A program made the position numbers and the translations under genes. The notes beneath the pieces were generated by a model. The model made no database searches. It was not told the DNA's origin and worked only from the letters and a program-made list of their open reading frames with translations. 64,000 nucleotides of DNA from Bombella mellum. Its GTDB lineage: Bacteria; Pseudomonadota; Alphaproteobacteria; Acetobacterales; Acetobacteraceae. The stretch spans positions 1 to 64,000 of the forward strand of contig NZ_PDLY01000003.1 of assembly GCF_014048465.1 (NCBI RefSeq), given 5' to 3'. Below are positions 45,512 to 54,728 of this stretch, in pieces; the stretch's first letter is position 1, and the number at the start of each line of letters is the position of its first letter.

Positions 45512-45534
45512 GTGTAAAACTCGATATTTTACAC
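45512..45534. repeat. Perfect 8-bp inverted repeat upstream of chvI
   Basis: GTGTAAAA (45512-45519) and TTTTACAC (45527-45534) are exact inverted repeats with a seven-base spacer. They could be an operator for grpE or chvI, or a weak hairpin. No regulator can be assigned from the sequence. Confidence 0.6.
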
Positions 45535-45690
45535 AATGGGCTGGCGTAATTATAAAAATTCAATATATAATGTTGTCAGAATAGTGGCGTGTGTTAGCAG
45601 TCGTCTTCCTGTTAATATTTGTCGTGAATTGTCTTAACTTTATGTTGAGATTTTTTATTGCTTGTCATTCCGAAAGAGACAGGAGTTTGC

Positions 45691-46467
45691 ATGAAGAAGA
45701 CCCTTTTCCCTCCCGTGACTTCGTCTCACACGGAAGAGAAACATGGTTCAAAAGCGCAGCAGGTCCCCGTTATTGCACTAGTGGACGACGACCGTAATAT
45801 TCTGACATCCGTTCAGATGACGCTGGAAGCCGAGGGATTTACGGTTCATGCCTATACGGACGGGGAGAGTGCCCTCCAGGGCATCCTGTCCCGTTCGACG
45901 TCTCTGGCCGTGCTGGATGTGAAGATGCCCCGCATGGACGGGATGGAGCTGCTGCGTCGGCTGCGCATGCGCTCCAGCAGCCTGCCGGTCATTTTCCTGA
46001 CCTCCAAGGATGAGGAGATGGATCAGCTCATGGGGCTGCGCCTCGGGGCGGATGACTACATCACCAAGCCATTCTCCGTCCGTCTGCTGGTTGAGCGGAT
46101 TCGTGCCCTTCTGCGGCGGCATGAAGTCAGTCAGGCGGAAATCACGGGGGAGGCCGGGGCAAGCAGCAGCATTCTTGTCCGTGGCGCACTGGCCCTGGAT
46201 GAGGCACGCCACCAGTGCCTCTGGAACGGGCAGGAGGTCGCCCTGACAGTCACGGAATTTCTCCTTGTCAAGGCACTGGTCGTGCGTCCGGGGCTGGTGA
46301 AGTCCCGTGACCAGCTGATCGATGCGGCCTACGGGGACAGCATCTATGTGGATGACCGTACGATCGACAGTCATATCAAGAGGGTCCGCAAGAAGTTCCG
46401 TCGGGTGGATGAGTGTTTCAATCACATAGAGACCCTGTATGGCGTCGGGTACCGGTACCGGGAATGA
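45691..46467 (+). CDS. chvI: OmpR-family response regulator ChvI
   Basis: 258 aa from ATG 45691, with AGGAG five bases upstream. An N-terminal extension of about 25 residues precedes the receiver domain: [20 protein letters not shown], phosphoacceptor D76 in [20 protein letters not shown] and ADDYITKPF. The C-terminal winged helix includes [17 protein letters not shown] and the [16 protein letters not shown] recognition region. ChvI controls acid and envelope-stress responses in Alphaproteobacteria. The gene pairs with chvG 83 bases downstream. Confidence 0.93.
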   Translation: MKKTLFPPVTSSHTEEKHGSKAQQVPVIALVDDDRNILTSVQMTLEAEGFTVHAYTDGESALQGILSRSTSLAVLDVKMPRMDGMELLRRLRMRSSSLPVIFLTSKDEEMDQLMGLRLGADDYITKPFSVRLLVERIRALLRRHEVSQAEITGEAGASSSILVRGALALDEARHQCLWNGQEVALTVTEFLLVKALVVRPGLVKSRDQLIDAAYGDSIYVDDRTIDSHIKRVRKKFRRVDECFNHIETLYGVGYRYRE

Positions 46468-46550
46468 GGTGATCTCATGACCTGTTCTGGAGAAATGATG
46501 CCTGTCGGCTCTGGTGTGGTTCCGTGCTGATAGACGGACAGGATGAACTG

Positions 46551-48272
46551 ATGGGGCCCCTGCGGGGTGTCTGGGGTCGCCTGCGGTCCGTCCGGCTGCA
46601 GCGGTGGGTCTCGCCGCTGACGAGCCGGCTGCTGATGGTCAATTTCCTGCCGCTGCTGTTCATGGGGGGGCTGCTTCTCTCCATCAATGCGGTGCGTAAC
46701 ACGCTGTTGAGTGACAGCGTGGATGCCCTGCGAGAGCAGGCCCGCATCTATGCGTCCGTGCTCCAGCAGGCTCAGAAGGCCAATCCCGAGGACGGAAAGA
46801 TCGGGCTGGATGCGAAGGCCGCCCATCTTTTTCTGGATGACATGATCCGCTTCAGCAGCAATGCGCAGGTACGGCTTTATGCTCCCAACGGGTCCGTGCT
46901 GACGGAAAGCAGCAGAGGGCCTTTCACGCTGTCCGGTGCCCGCTGGCAGCCGAACGTCAATGTGGTCGACCGTATCTATGCTTGGGTCCTGTCCCTGATC
47001 CCTCTCAGCACCAGGGAGGGGGATGTTCCTCTGGACAATTCGACGACATCCCAGAATTTCGGGCAGGATACGGATGAGGACGTCCATCTCAGTGCCCAGG
47101 GAGAGCTGCCGCCCTACATCAGGCAGACGGGCCAGCATGAGCTGGTCATGACCGTCGTGGAGCCTGTCGTGGTGAATGGCGAGACGGTCGGCGTTCTCCA
47201 GCTCACCCGGTACAATACGGGCATCGACCGGGCCATCATAAAGGTGCGGTGGGTCATCGTCATCATGATGCTGATGAGCATGGGAGCGGCCGTGCTGCTC
47301 TCGTGGTATTTTGCGATGACGCTGGCCCGTCCCCTGCGTCGGCTGGTGGTGAGGTCGCGGGAAATGCGGGAGCCGGGGCAGGGGCGTGTCGATGGTCTCC
47401 CCTATGCCCTGCTCAGCCGCCGGGACGAGATCGGCGAGCTGGCCCGTGCCCTGCGGGAAAGTGCGCTGGCCCTGTGGGCCAGAATGGATGACGTGGAACG
47501 GTTCGCAGCCGAGGTCAGCCATGAGCTGAAGAATCCCCTGTCTTCCATCCGGTCTGCTCTGGATACGCTGCCCCGGATTACTGACGTGCAGGCACGGGAC
47601 AGGCTTCTGTCCATTCTGGGAGGGGATGTCCGGCGGCTGGAACGGCTGATCTCGGACATTTCCCTGGCCAGCCGGGTCGAGGGAGAGCTTCAGCGTGGCG
47701 AACGGGCGGCGGTTGACGTCGTGGCCCTCCTGAGCCTGTTCGTGGAAGTGAACCAGGCCACACGCCGGGAGCAGTCCGTCCGGCTGGTCCTGTCCGTGCC
47801 GGAGGGCGGCGAAGCCCTCTGCGTGCTGGTGGCGGGGGACGGGCTGGTGCAGGTGCTGCACAACCTGATCGGCAATGCCGTGTCCTTCTCTCCACCGGAG
47901 GGCACGATACGGCTCGTGGTCCGCACCGTCATGGGGCCTCCGAAGCTCGAGGAAGATGGGAGCATCACGCCGGGTGGCCCGGCCATCGAGATTGCCGTGG
48001 AGGATGAGGGGCCGGGCATCCCGGAGGCCAAGCTGGACAGCATTTTTGACCGGTTCTACTCGGAGCGTCCCGTCGGTGAGAGCTTCGGTCAGCATTCCGG
48101 GCTGGGGCTATCCATCAGCCGGCAGATCATTCTGGCTTTTGATGGCAGCCTCCATGCCGAGAACCGGGAGGAGATCGATCCGCAGACGGGCCAGTCCCGC
48201 ATCTGCGGTGCCCGCTTCGTCATCCGGCTGCCCCGCTGTTCCCCTGCTCCCGGCCCCGCCACCATGAGGTAG
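46551..48272 (+). CDS. chvG: Sensor histidine kinase ChvG
   Basis: 573 aa from ATG 46551 (AGGA seven bases upstream; GTG 46524 is less supported). It is an inner-membrane kinase: TM1 near residues 25-47, a periplasmic sensing domain to about 230, TM2 (VIVIMMLMSMGAAVLLSWYFAM), HAMP (LARPLRRLVVRSREMR), H-box EVSHELKNPLSSIRS with phosphorylated H324, and an ATPase domain with GNAVSFSPPEG, VEDEGPGIPE and HSGLGLSISRQI. It phosphorylates ChvI. RapZ follows after 93 bases. Confidence 0.92.
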   Translation: MGPLRGVWGRLRSVRLQRWVSPLTSRLLMVNFLPLLFMGGLLLSINAVRNTLLSDSVDALREQARIYASVLQQAQKANPEDGKIGLDAKAAHLFLDDMIRFSSNAQVRLYAPNGSVLTESSRGPFTLSGARWQPNVNVVDRIYAWVLSLIPLSTREGDVPLDNSTTSQNFGQDTDEDVHLSAQGELPPYIRQTGQHELVMTVVEPVVVNGETVGVLQLTRYNTGIDRAIIKVRWVIVIMMLMSMGAAVLLSWYFAMTLARPLRRLVVRSREMREPGQGRVDGLPYALLSRRDEIGELARALRESALALWARMDDVERFAAEVSHELKNPLSSIRSALDTLPRITDVQARDRLLSILGGDVRRLERLISDISLASRVEGELQRGERAAVDVVALLSLFVEVNQATRREQSVRLVLSVPEGGEALCVLVAGDGLVQVLHNLIGNAVSFSPPEGTIRLVVRTVMGPPKLEEDGSITPGGPAIEIAVEDEGPGIPEAKLDSIFDRFYSERPVGESFGQHSGLGLSISRQIILAFDGSLHAENREEIDPQTGQSRICGARFVIRLPRCSPAPGPATMR

Positions 48273-48365
48273 GAGCCGGATGGTGCGGTTTCTTGCCCAC
48301 TGGAGACTGTGTTATGTCTGTGGCCACCATGGTAGTTTTGCCATCGTGACGCAGGGAAGCAGAAC

Positions 48366-49304
48366 ATGGGCATGAAGACGCAGGAACGGTCTTCACGGAA
48401 TATCGTGCTGGTGACGGGGCTGTCCGGTGCAGGAAAGGCGTCCATTCTCCGCATGCTGGAAGACCTCGACTACGAGGTGGTGGACAATCCGCCGCTTGAC
48501 CTGTTCGATGCCCTGGTGACCCGCTCCGGCTCCCGTCTGGCCATCGGGGTGGACGTGCGGAGCCGGGGGTTTGAGTCACACCGCATCGTCGACCTGCTGA
48601 CACTGGCCCGGCGGGAGCCGGGCTGTCTGGTGCAGCTCGTGTTTGCCACGGCGGATTATGATGTCCTGCTGCGCCGCTTCACGGCCACGAGGCGACGGCA
48701 TCCGCTGGCGGGGGAAGGCGGCGTGCGACCGGCCCTGGAGCAGGAGGCCGGACTGCTCGAGCCGCTGCGTGCCCTGGCGGACCTTGTCGTCGATACCAGC
48801 GATCTTCCCCTGCCGGACCTGCGGCAGATGATCGAGGCCCGCTTCAGTGCCGGGGTGGGCACCATGCTGTCCGTGGCCCTGATGTCCTTTGCTTATCCGG
48901 CTGGTCTGCCACGGGAGGCCGACATCGTGCTGGATGCCCGTTTCCTCCGGAATCCCCATTATGACGAGGCTCTGCGCCCCCATACGGGGCTGGATGCCGA
49001 CGTGGCGGAGCATGTGAAGGCAGATCCGTTCTACAGGCCGTTCTATGAACATGTTCTGGGTCTGGTGCAGACGGTACTGCCCCGTTTCGCCCAGGAGGGC
49101 AAGAAATACGTCACCATTGCCGTGGGATGCAGCGGTGGTCGTCACCGGTCCGTCACCGTCGTGGAGGCTCTGGCGCAGGACCTTGCGGCCGACCCGATGA
49201 TCGGGGAGCTGCGGGCACCCGTCATGGTGCTGCACCGGGAGCTGGCCCGCAACGGGCTGACATCCTGCCGCTGGGCCGTCCCGCCCGTGGGCGGGTCATC
49301 ATGA
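48366..49304 (+). CDS. rapZ: RapZ-family nucleotide-binding RNase adapter
   Basis: 312 aa. N-terminal P-loop region IVLVTGLSGAGKASILRMLEDLDYEVVDNPP and C-terminal KKYVTIAVGCSGGRHRSVTVVEALA identify the RapZ/YvcJ family. The P-loop residue after Lys is Ala (GKAS) rather than Ser/Thr. In E. coli RapZ controls GlmZ decay and glmS, balancing glucosamine-6-phosphate; in other bacteria its role is less clear. In many Alphaproteobacteria hprK lies between chvG and rapZ and PTS genes follow; here neither is present. The last gene, zur-like, overlaps by ATGA. Confidence 0.92.
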   Translation: MGMKTQERSSRNIVLVTGLSGAGKASILRMLEDLDYEVVDNPPLDLFDALVTRSGSRLAIGVDVRSRGFESHRIVDLLTLARREPGCLVQLVFATADYDVLLRRFTATRRRHPLAGEGGVRPALEQEAGLLEPLRALADLVVDTSDLPLPDLRQMIEARFSAGVGTMLSVALMSFAYPAGLPREADIVLDARFLRNPHYDEALRPHTGLDADVAEHVKADPFYRPFYEHVLGLVQTVLPRFAQEGKKYVTIAVGCSGGRHRSVTVVEALAQDLAADPMIGELRAPVMVLHRELARNGLTSCRWAVPPVGGSS

Positions 49305-49849
49305 CGGCAGGACGTGGTGTGGCCCGTGACCCGGAAGGGGATGGGCCTGATTTCAGCACGGAGGTTCTGGCACGTCTGGAGGATGTGGCCCACTGGTGCC
49401 AGCATCATGGGCAGAGGCTGACCGCCGTCCGGCGGCTGGTGCTCGGGCTCATCCTGTCGGAGAACAGGCCGCTCGGGGCCTATGACATTCTCTCCCTGCT
49501 GCGTGTCCATCAGCCACGGGCCGTCCCGCCAACCGTGTATCGTGCGCTCGACTTCCTGCTGGAGCAGGGGCTGATCCATCGCATTGAGCGGCTCAGTGCC
49601 TTCGTGGGGTGCCGCCATCGTCTGGACTGTGAGGACTGCTGCACGTCCCACAAGGCATGGGGGGTGCATCGGGCGCAGTTCCTGATCTGTCGTGACTGTG
49701 GCCAGGTGCAGGAGCTGGAGCAGGATGTCGTGGCGGCCGTGCTGCTCCAGTCCGCCCGGGGGCAGGGGTTCCGGGCGGAGGCGGCCACGGTGGAGATTGA
49801 GGGACTCTGTGCCCGCTGTCACGGGAAGGATGGGACGGCAGAACATTGA
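49301..49849 (+). CDS. Fur-family metal regulator, Zur-like
   Basis: 182 aa. The winged helix includes GQRLTAVRRLVLGLILSENRPLGAYDILSLLR and PPTVYRALDFLLEQGLIHRIERL. CRDCGQVQELE and the final CARCHG are the paired CxxC structural zinc site of Fur proteins. HRAQFLICRDCG fits the Zur subgroup better than Fur or Irr. Additional cysteines (FVGCRHRLDCEDCC) precede it. It probably represses zinc-uptake genes, none of which are in the window. The start overlaps the rapZ stop (ATGA). Confidence 0.85.
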   Translation: MTAGRGVARDPEGDGPDFSTEVLARLEDVAHWCQHHGQRLTAVRRLVLGLILSENRPLGAYDILSLLRVHQPRAVPPTVYRALDFLLEQGLIHRIERLSAFVGCRHRLDCEDCCTSHKAWGVHRAQFLICRDCGQVQELEQDVVAAVLLQSARGQGFRAEAATVEIEGLCARCHGKDGTAEH

Positions 49850-50042
49850 GGCCCGACCGGCCTTTCCGCCCCGATGAAGAGGCCGGATGCCGCCCTGAAA
49901 GGTGCGGCGGATCGGGAGTATTTTCAGGCTCGCATAACTGTGATCTGCCAGTAAGAGGTAGCCTATAGGGTAAACTGTTTTTTATGATAGGGATGATTCC
50001 ATTCAGTGGAGGGCATTCCTCCGGCAAAGAGGTCCAAATGTT

Positions 50043-51443
50043 ATGAACAGGACAACCGAGTCTCCCCGTCCCGTTATTGATCCTGCCGCAAGACGGCGCG
50101 TGCTGCTCATCTGTATTCTGGCCTCTCTGGCCGGGCTGATGTGCGGTATGGATATTGGTGTCATTTCCGGCGTGCTGCGTCCATTTGGGCTTCAGTTCCA
50201 TGCCTCCACCGTCGCCCTGGAGTGGATCGTGGGCGGGATGCTGGTCGGTGCCACCATCGGTGCCCTGACGGGTGGTCAGCTGACCCAGCGTCTGGGGCGC
50301 AAATACACCCTGACGGTCGCCGCCGCCTTCTTCTCCATCGGGGCGGCTGGATGTGCCGCCTCCCAGTCCGTCGCCATGATGATCATCTGCCGCGTTCTGG
50401 TGGGCGTGGGCATGGGGCTGTCCGATTTCTCCACCCCGCTCTATCTGTCCGAGGTTGCCCGCACGGAGCAGCGTGGGGCGATGGTGTCCCTCTACCAGCT
50501 TCTCAAGACGATCGGCATCTTCCTTGCCTTCTTCTCCAACAGCTGGTTTGCCGTGTCCGGGGCATGGCGGTCCATGCTGGTGGTCGAGGCCGTTCCGGCC
50601 GTCGTCTTTCTGGTGATCTTCCTCTGCCTGCCGCAGAGCCCACGCTGGCTGATGATCCAGGGACGTGAGGAAGAGGCCCTGGAGACGATGACCAAGCTGC
50701 GTGATGCCCCGGCCCAGGCCCGGCAGGAGCTTGCTGCGATCGGTGAGCAGCTCCAGACGAAGGAAGAAGGCTGGAAGCTGCTGCGGACCAACAGCAATTA
50801 CCGCCGCTCCCTCGGCCTGGGAATGCTGCTTCAGATCATGCAGCAGTTCGCCGGAATCAACATCATCATGTATTACGCCCCCCGCATCCTGGAGGCCGCC
50901 CACTTCAGCCTTGAGGCTCAGATGTGGTGCACGGCCCTGATCGGTCTGGTCAACGTGCTGATGACCTTCGTTGCCGTGGGCTATTCCGACCGCTGGGGCC
51001 GCAAGCCGATCCTGTATGCCGGTTATGTGAGCATGGCTGCCAGCATGGCCATCCTTGCCTTCCTGCTCTGGTACGGCACGGTGAGCCTGCCGCTTCAGCT
51101 TCTGGCTCTGGCCATGATCATCATTTTCGTGGGCGGGTTCGCCATGTCCGCCGGGCCGCTCATGTGGGTCATCTGCTCGGAGATCCAGCCTGCTGCGGGT
51201 CGTAGCCTGGGGATTTCCATTTCCACCGGAACGAACATGATGAGTAACCTGCTGATCGGGACGACCTTCCTCAGCGTGATGGAGCTGATTGGTGGCCCCA
51301 ATACTTTCTGGCTGTTTGCCGCCTTCAATGCCCTTGGTGTCGCATTACTCTATCTTTTCGTTCCAGAAACAAAAGACGTCTCTCTGGAAACTATTGAGAA
51401 ACGTCTCATGAGTGGTGTAAAACTGCGTGACCTTGGTCGTTAA
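50043..51443 (+). CDS. MFS sugar:proton symporter (sugar porter family, GalP/XylE type)
   Basis: 466 aa with 12 predicted membrane segments. Sugar-porter signatures: GMDIGVISGVL in TM1, GGQLTQRLGRKYTL (GRR/K loop), the TM4-5 LYLSEVARTEQRGAMVSLYQLLKTIG, LPQSPRWLM after TM6, LQIMQQFAGINIIMYYAP in TM7, DRWGRKPIL, and the closing VPETKDVSLETIE. It moves a hexose or pentose with protons. Identity of the sugar cannot be read. AGAGG is about ten bases before ATG 50043. A close paralogue follows. Confidence 0.92.
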   Translation: MNRTTESPRPVIDPAARRRVLLICILASLAGLMCGMDIGVISGVLRPFGLQFHASTVALEWIVGGMLVGATIGALTGGQLTQRLGRKYTLTVAAAFFSIGAAGCAASQSVAMMIICRVLVGVGMGLSDFSTPLYLSEVARTEQRGAMVSLYQLLKTIGIFLAFFSNSWFAVSGAWRSMLVVEAVPAVVFLVIFLCLPQSPRWLMIQGREEEALETMTKLRDAPAQARQELAAIGEQLQTKEEGWKLLRTNSNYRRSLGLGMLLQIMQQFAGINIIMYYAPRILEAAHFSLEAQMWCTALIGLVNVLMTFVAVGYSDRWGRKPILYAGYVSMAASMAILAFLLWYGTVSLPLQLLALAMIIIFVGGFAMSAGPLMWVICSEIQPAAGRSLGISISTGTNMMSNLLIGTTFLSVMELIGGPNTFWLFAAFNALGVALLYLFVPETKDVSLETIEKRLMSGVKLRDLGR

Positions 51444-51595
51444 GTAAAAGGTCGGCCCTTTTCATCTGCTGTCGGGCGGGGGGATGCACCAGGCGTCTTC
51501 CCGCCCGGGCTGTCATGTCCGACTGATGGGGCCGTGTCACGATGCCGGCCGTTTCGGGTCGGCCTGTCAGTTTCAGAGAGGTTGTGCTCCTTAAC

Positions 51596-53029
51596 ATGGT
51601 AGATGAAGTCGATCCCCGCACCGTGCCTGCCGGCATGGGCGATGATGGTGACGGTACGTCATTTTTCGATCCAACAAAGTTCAAGATTCTGGTCATCGGC
51701 ATTGTGGCCGCGCTGGGTGGACTGATGTCCGGCATTGATATTGGCGTGGTTTCCGGTGCCCTGGATCTCTTCTCACGGGAGTTTCATCCCTCCACAATTG
51801 CCCTGTCCTGGGTCGTCAGTGCGATGATGGCCGGGGCGGCCCTCGGGTCCATCAGTGCCAGCAAGCTGGCACAGAAGGTGGGTCGCAAGCGGGCACTGAT
51901 CTGCGGTGCGGGCGTGTTCGTGGTGGGGGCATTGGGCTGCTCCCTGAGCTGGTCCATCCCCTCCATGATCTCGTTCCGTGTGGTGATGGGGTATGCTGTC
52001 GGCCTTTCCGCCTTCACGGCCCCGCTCTATCTGTCCGAGATCGCAAGTGAGGAATCCCGTGGAGCCATGATCTCCACATATCAGCTCATGCTGACGATCG
52101 GGATTTTCGCTGCCTTTCTGGCGGACACCTATTTCTCATATCGTGGGAGCTGGCGGGGCATGTTCGGTTTTGCCGCAGCCCCGGCGGTGATGTTCTTCAT
52201 CGGTGTGCTGTTCCTGCCCTACAGCCCGCACTGGCTGGTCATGAAGGGACGCCACAGGGAAGCCCGCAGGATTCTGCTGGACCTGAGGAACGACCCGCTG
52301 GAAGCCGCCAAGGAAATTCAGGCGATCCGCCAGCAGCTGGAAACGAAGCAGGAGGGCTGGTCCCTGCTGCGCCGCAATAGCAATTTCCGCCGGTCGGTGC
52401 TTCTGGGGGTTGTGCTTCAGGCCATGCAGCAGCTGGCTGGCATCAACATCGTCATGTTCTACGCCCCCAAGATTCTTCAGGCGGCTCATTTTGATTCACA
52501 TGCCCAGATGTGGTGCACTGCCATCATCGGGCTGGTGAACATGCTGGCAACGTTCGTGGCGATCGGGCTGGTGGACAGGTGGGGACGCAAGCCCATCCTT
52601 TATGTCGGTTTTTCCGTCATGGCCCTGACGATGGGAGCCTTGGCTGGTCTGCTGCATGAGGGCATGGCGGAGCAGGCCTCCCAGATGATCGCCGTCTTCG
52701 TGCTGATGGTCTTTTGCGCGGGCCATGCCATGTCGGCCGGGCCGCTGATGTGGGTGCTGTGTGCAGAGATTCAGCCCATCCAGGGGCGCAATTTCGGCAT
52801 GTCCGTTTCCACCCTCACGAACTGGCTGGCCAACATGGGGGTCAGCGTCAGTTTCCTGCCCCTGATGGAGATGTTCGGGGCGTCCGGCACGTTCTGGCTT
52901 CTGGCTGTGCTGAACTTCATCTTCATTGGCCTGACATTCCTTTACGTCCCGGAGACGAAGGGCATGTCTCTGGCCACGATCGAGGAACGTCTGATGAGTG
53001 GTGTGAAGCTGCGCAAACTGGGCCGGTGA
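51596..53029 (+). CDS. MFS sugar:proton symporter, paralogue of the preceding gene
   Basis: 477 aa from ATG 51596. It shares extended blocks with the first porter: LVNMLATFVA, ISTYQLMLTIGIF, EGWSLLRRNSNFRRS, AQMWCTAIIGLVN, ERLMSGVKLRKLGR. Sugar-porter motifs GIDIGVVSGAL, KVGRKRAL, YSPHWLV, AGINIVMFYAP, DRWGRKPIL and VPETKGMSLATIE are intact. The two probably arose by tandem duplication; different sugars or affinities are possible. A longer N-terminus starting at 51542 has no similarity and is not used. A terminator follows at 53102. Confidence 0.92.
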   Translation: MVDEVDPRTVPAGMGDDGDGTSFFDPTKFKILVIGIVAALGGLMSGIDIGVVSGALDLFSREFHPSTIALSWVVSAMMAGAALGSISASKLAQKVGRKRALICGAGVFVVGALGCSLSWSIPSMISFRVVMGYAVGLSAFTAPLYLSEIASEESRGAMISTYQLMLTIGIFAAFLADTYFSYRGSWRGMFGFAAAPAVMFFIGVLFLPYSPHWLVMKGRHREARRILLDLRNDPLEAAKEIQAIRQQLETKQEGWSLLRRNSNFRRSVLLGVVLQAMQQLAGINIVMFYAPKILQAAHFDSHAQMWCTAIIGLVNMLATFVAIGLVDRWGRKPILYVGFSVMALTMGALAGLLHEGMAEQASQMIAVFVLMVFCAGHAMSAGPLMWVLCAEIQPIQGRNFGMSVSTLTNWLANMGVSVSFLPLMEMFGASGTFWLLAVLNFIFIGLTFLYVPETKGMSLATIEERLMSGVKLRKLGR

Positions 53030-53101
53030 TGGCCGGTTTCGCTGTTCCGGCAGGAGTTTGGCCTGTCGGGAGCAGCGTGGTGCCGGAAACGGCCTGATGT
53101 G

Positions 53102-53141
53102 AAAAAGGCTCACCCTCCATGATGGGGGGTGAGCCTTTTTT
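53102..53141. terminator. Bidirectional terminator after the second sugar porter
   Basis: AAAAAGGCTCACCC (53102-53115) / GGGTGAGCCTTTTT (53127-53140) with an 11-base loop. It separates the porter gene from the convergent glycosyltransferase gene. Confidence 0.94.
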
Positions 53142-53170
53142 GGTGGACTGTGTATCTGGAGCGGCCGGTC

Positions 53171-54697
53171 TTACAGGATGAACGGTGACAGGGCACCCAG
53201 ACAGCCACGCAGCTCCCTGAGCTGTAGCTCATCGAGATGCACGGCCAGCAGCGGAAGGAGCCATGCCGTGGTCTTGCGGTCGATCTCGGCCAGGGCGGCG
53301 ATGGTTTCCAGAGAGAAGGACGGGGACTGGAGGGCCATTTCTGCCAGATGGAAGGCAGGCAGGCTCAGCCATGAGGTCCCGGAGGGCATCGTGTCCTGCG
53401 GGATGGCCAGGAAACATTCCCAGAGATCAGCCTTCATCCGGTTGGGCATGAGGGGTTCCCTGGGGGCGGAACAGAGGAACTGCCCCCGGTGGAAGACATT
53501 GCCCCGCTGCCTCAGGGCAACGGACGTCTGTTCGACGACAGGCAGGATGTCATAGCGGGGCAGGCCGGTCAGCCGGCCATCCTGAAGGATGAAGAAGTCC
53601 TTGATCCGCTGTGCTCCGTCCAGACCGAAGAGGAAGGCGGCTCTCGGGTGCTGCTGGCTCTGGAGCATGAAGAGCTGGAAATCGTCATGTTCCCTGGTGG
53701 GTTCTCCCGTGTCGTAAAGTAGGTCGTCCTTCACGGTGATGCGGCGCATTTCCCTGGGGTACAGGGCAAACATCTTGAACCAAGTGGGTTTCTGTTTCGG
53801 GCAGGGAGGTGTGAAATCGCCCGTGGAGGGATGCAGCTGGCGTATCTGCTCAAGAGCCATGACACAGCCCGACATGACGACGGGTTTCATCCAGCGTAGG
53901 GTGTCGGTCGTCCTTTCCTGAGGGGACGTGTCCTCGATTTCGTTCCACTGGTCAAGCTGGTGTTCGGAGAGTGACAGCCCGAGGTCCCTGTGGTTGCGGG
54001 CATGCTCCACGAACTGTTCCAGGCTCTTGTTCCGGAAGTGCATCAGGCTGGCAACGGACCAGTCCGGCCGGCCCTTCGTGATGCCAGGCGTGTCGGACCA
54101 GTCGAGCGGCTGGCCGGACGGGGTGACATAATTGCCCAGTTTCAGCGGGAAGTAATGCGTGTTGCCCCATTCGCCTTCCTGCCAGCAGGACGGGCGGATG
54201 AAACTTTTCACATGACGGTTGATGTCATCATCGAACGGGCTGTGACGGCTGAAACTGTGGAAAGGTGGGAGGCTGGGGGTCGTGATGTGGCCATTGTGAC
54301 CGTATGTCTGCCAGCTGAAAGCCACGGCTCCGACATCCGTCCCCATTGAATCGAGGAGCATGCCCAGCGTGTCGTGCGTGCGCAGCCGGACATATTCGTC
54401 CGTGTCCAGAAAACCGACCCAGTCATAATGGTCGCCAATGGCGGCGAGGGCATCCAGATACACCTGCCGCCTGCGGTTCGTGCGTCCCTGTTCCGTCAGG
54501 TCAAGGCTGTGTTCCGTGATGTGAAACAGGCGTATGTCCCAGTGCAGGCAGGCTGCCTTTATGAGGTCTCGTGTCCCGTCCTGTGAGTCGTCATCAAAGA
54601 GGATGAAACTGTCAACGCCAAGCAGGGCATGCCATGCCAGCCAGTACAGGATGTCGTGGGCTTCGTTCTTGATGATGCCGACCAGAGCGATTTTCAT
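53171..54697 (-). CDS. Glycosyltransferase, GT2/GT92-like (Glyco_tranf_2_4 type)
   Basis: 508 aa from ATG 54697. MKIALVGIIKNEAHDILYWLAWHALLGVDSFILFDDDSQDGT (DDD at 35-37) and WVGFLDTDEYVRL (DTD at 98-100) are the GT-A nucleotide-sugar site of this group, which contains GT2 and GT92-like enzymes. WQTYGHNGH and HFRNKSLEQFVEHA follow. The C-terminal half (from about 290) is not recognised. No membrane segment is seen. It starts 31 bases after pyrD on the same strand, an odd partner, and may share its promoter. Target unknown. Confidence 0.82.
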   Translation of the reverse strand: MKIALVGIIKNEAHDILYWLAWHALLGVDSFILFDDDSQDGTRDLIKAACLHWDIRLFHITEHSLDLTEQGRTNRRRQVYLDALAAIGDHYDWVGFLDTDEYVRLRTHDTLGMLLDSMGTDVGAVAFSWQTYGHNGHITTPSLPPFHSFSRHSPFDDDINRHVKSFIRPSCWQEGEWGNTHYFPLKLGNYVTPSGQPLDWSDTPGITKGRPDWSVASLMHFRNKSLEQFVEHARNHRDLGLSLSEHQLDQWNEIEDTSPQERTTDTLRWMKPVVMSGCVMALEQIRQLHPSTGDFTPPCPKQKPTWFKMFALYPREMRRITVKDDLLYDTGEPTREHDDFQLFMLQSQQHPRAAFLFGLDGAQRIKDFFILQDGRLTGLPRYDILPVVEQTSVALRQRGNVFHRGQFLCSAPREPLMPNRMKADLWECFLAIPQDTMPSGTSWLSLPAFHLAEMALQSPSFSLETIAALAEIDRKTTAWLLPLLAVHLDELQLRELRGCLGALSPFIL

Positions 54698-54728
54698 GGG
54701 GAGATACGGTGTCCTGCGTGACGGTGTT

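Larger units (their letters stand above)
45335..45690. other. Intergenic region between grpE and chvI
   Basis: 356 bases, AT-rich from about 45480 onward. It carries the predicted grpE promoter (45439-45466, minus strand) and an 8-bp perfect inverted repeat (45512-45534). The AT-rich segment 45540-45680 should hold the chvI promoter; several AT-rich hexamers fit a -10 and none is clearly best. No RNA gene or protein-coding frame is supported. Confidence 0.45.
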
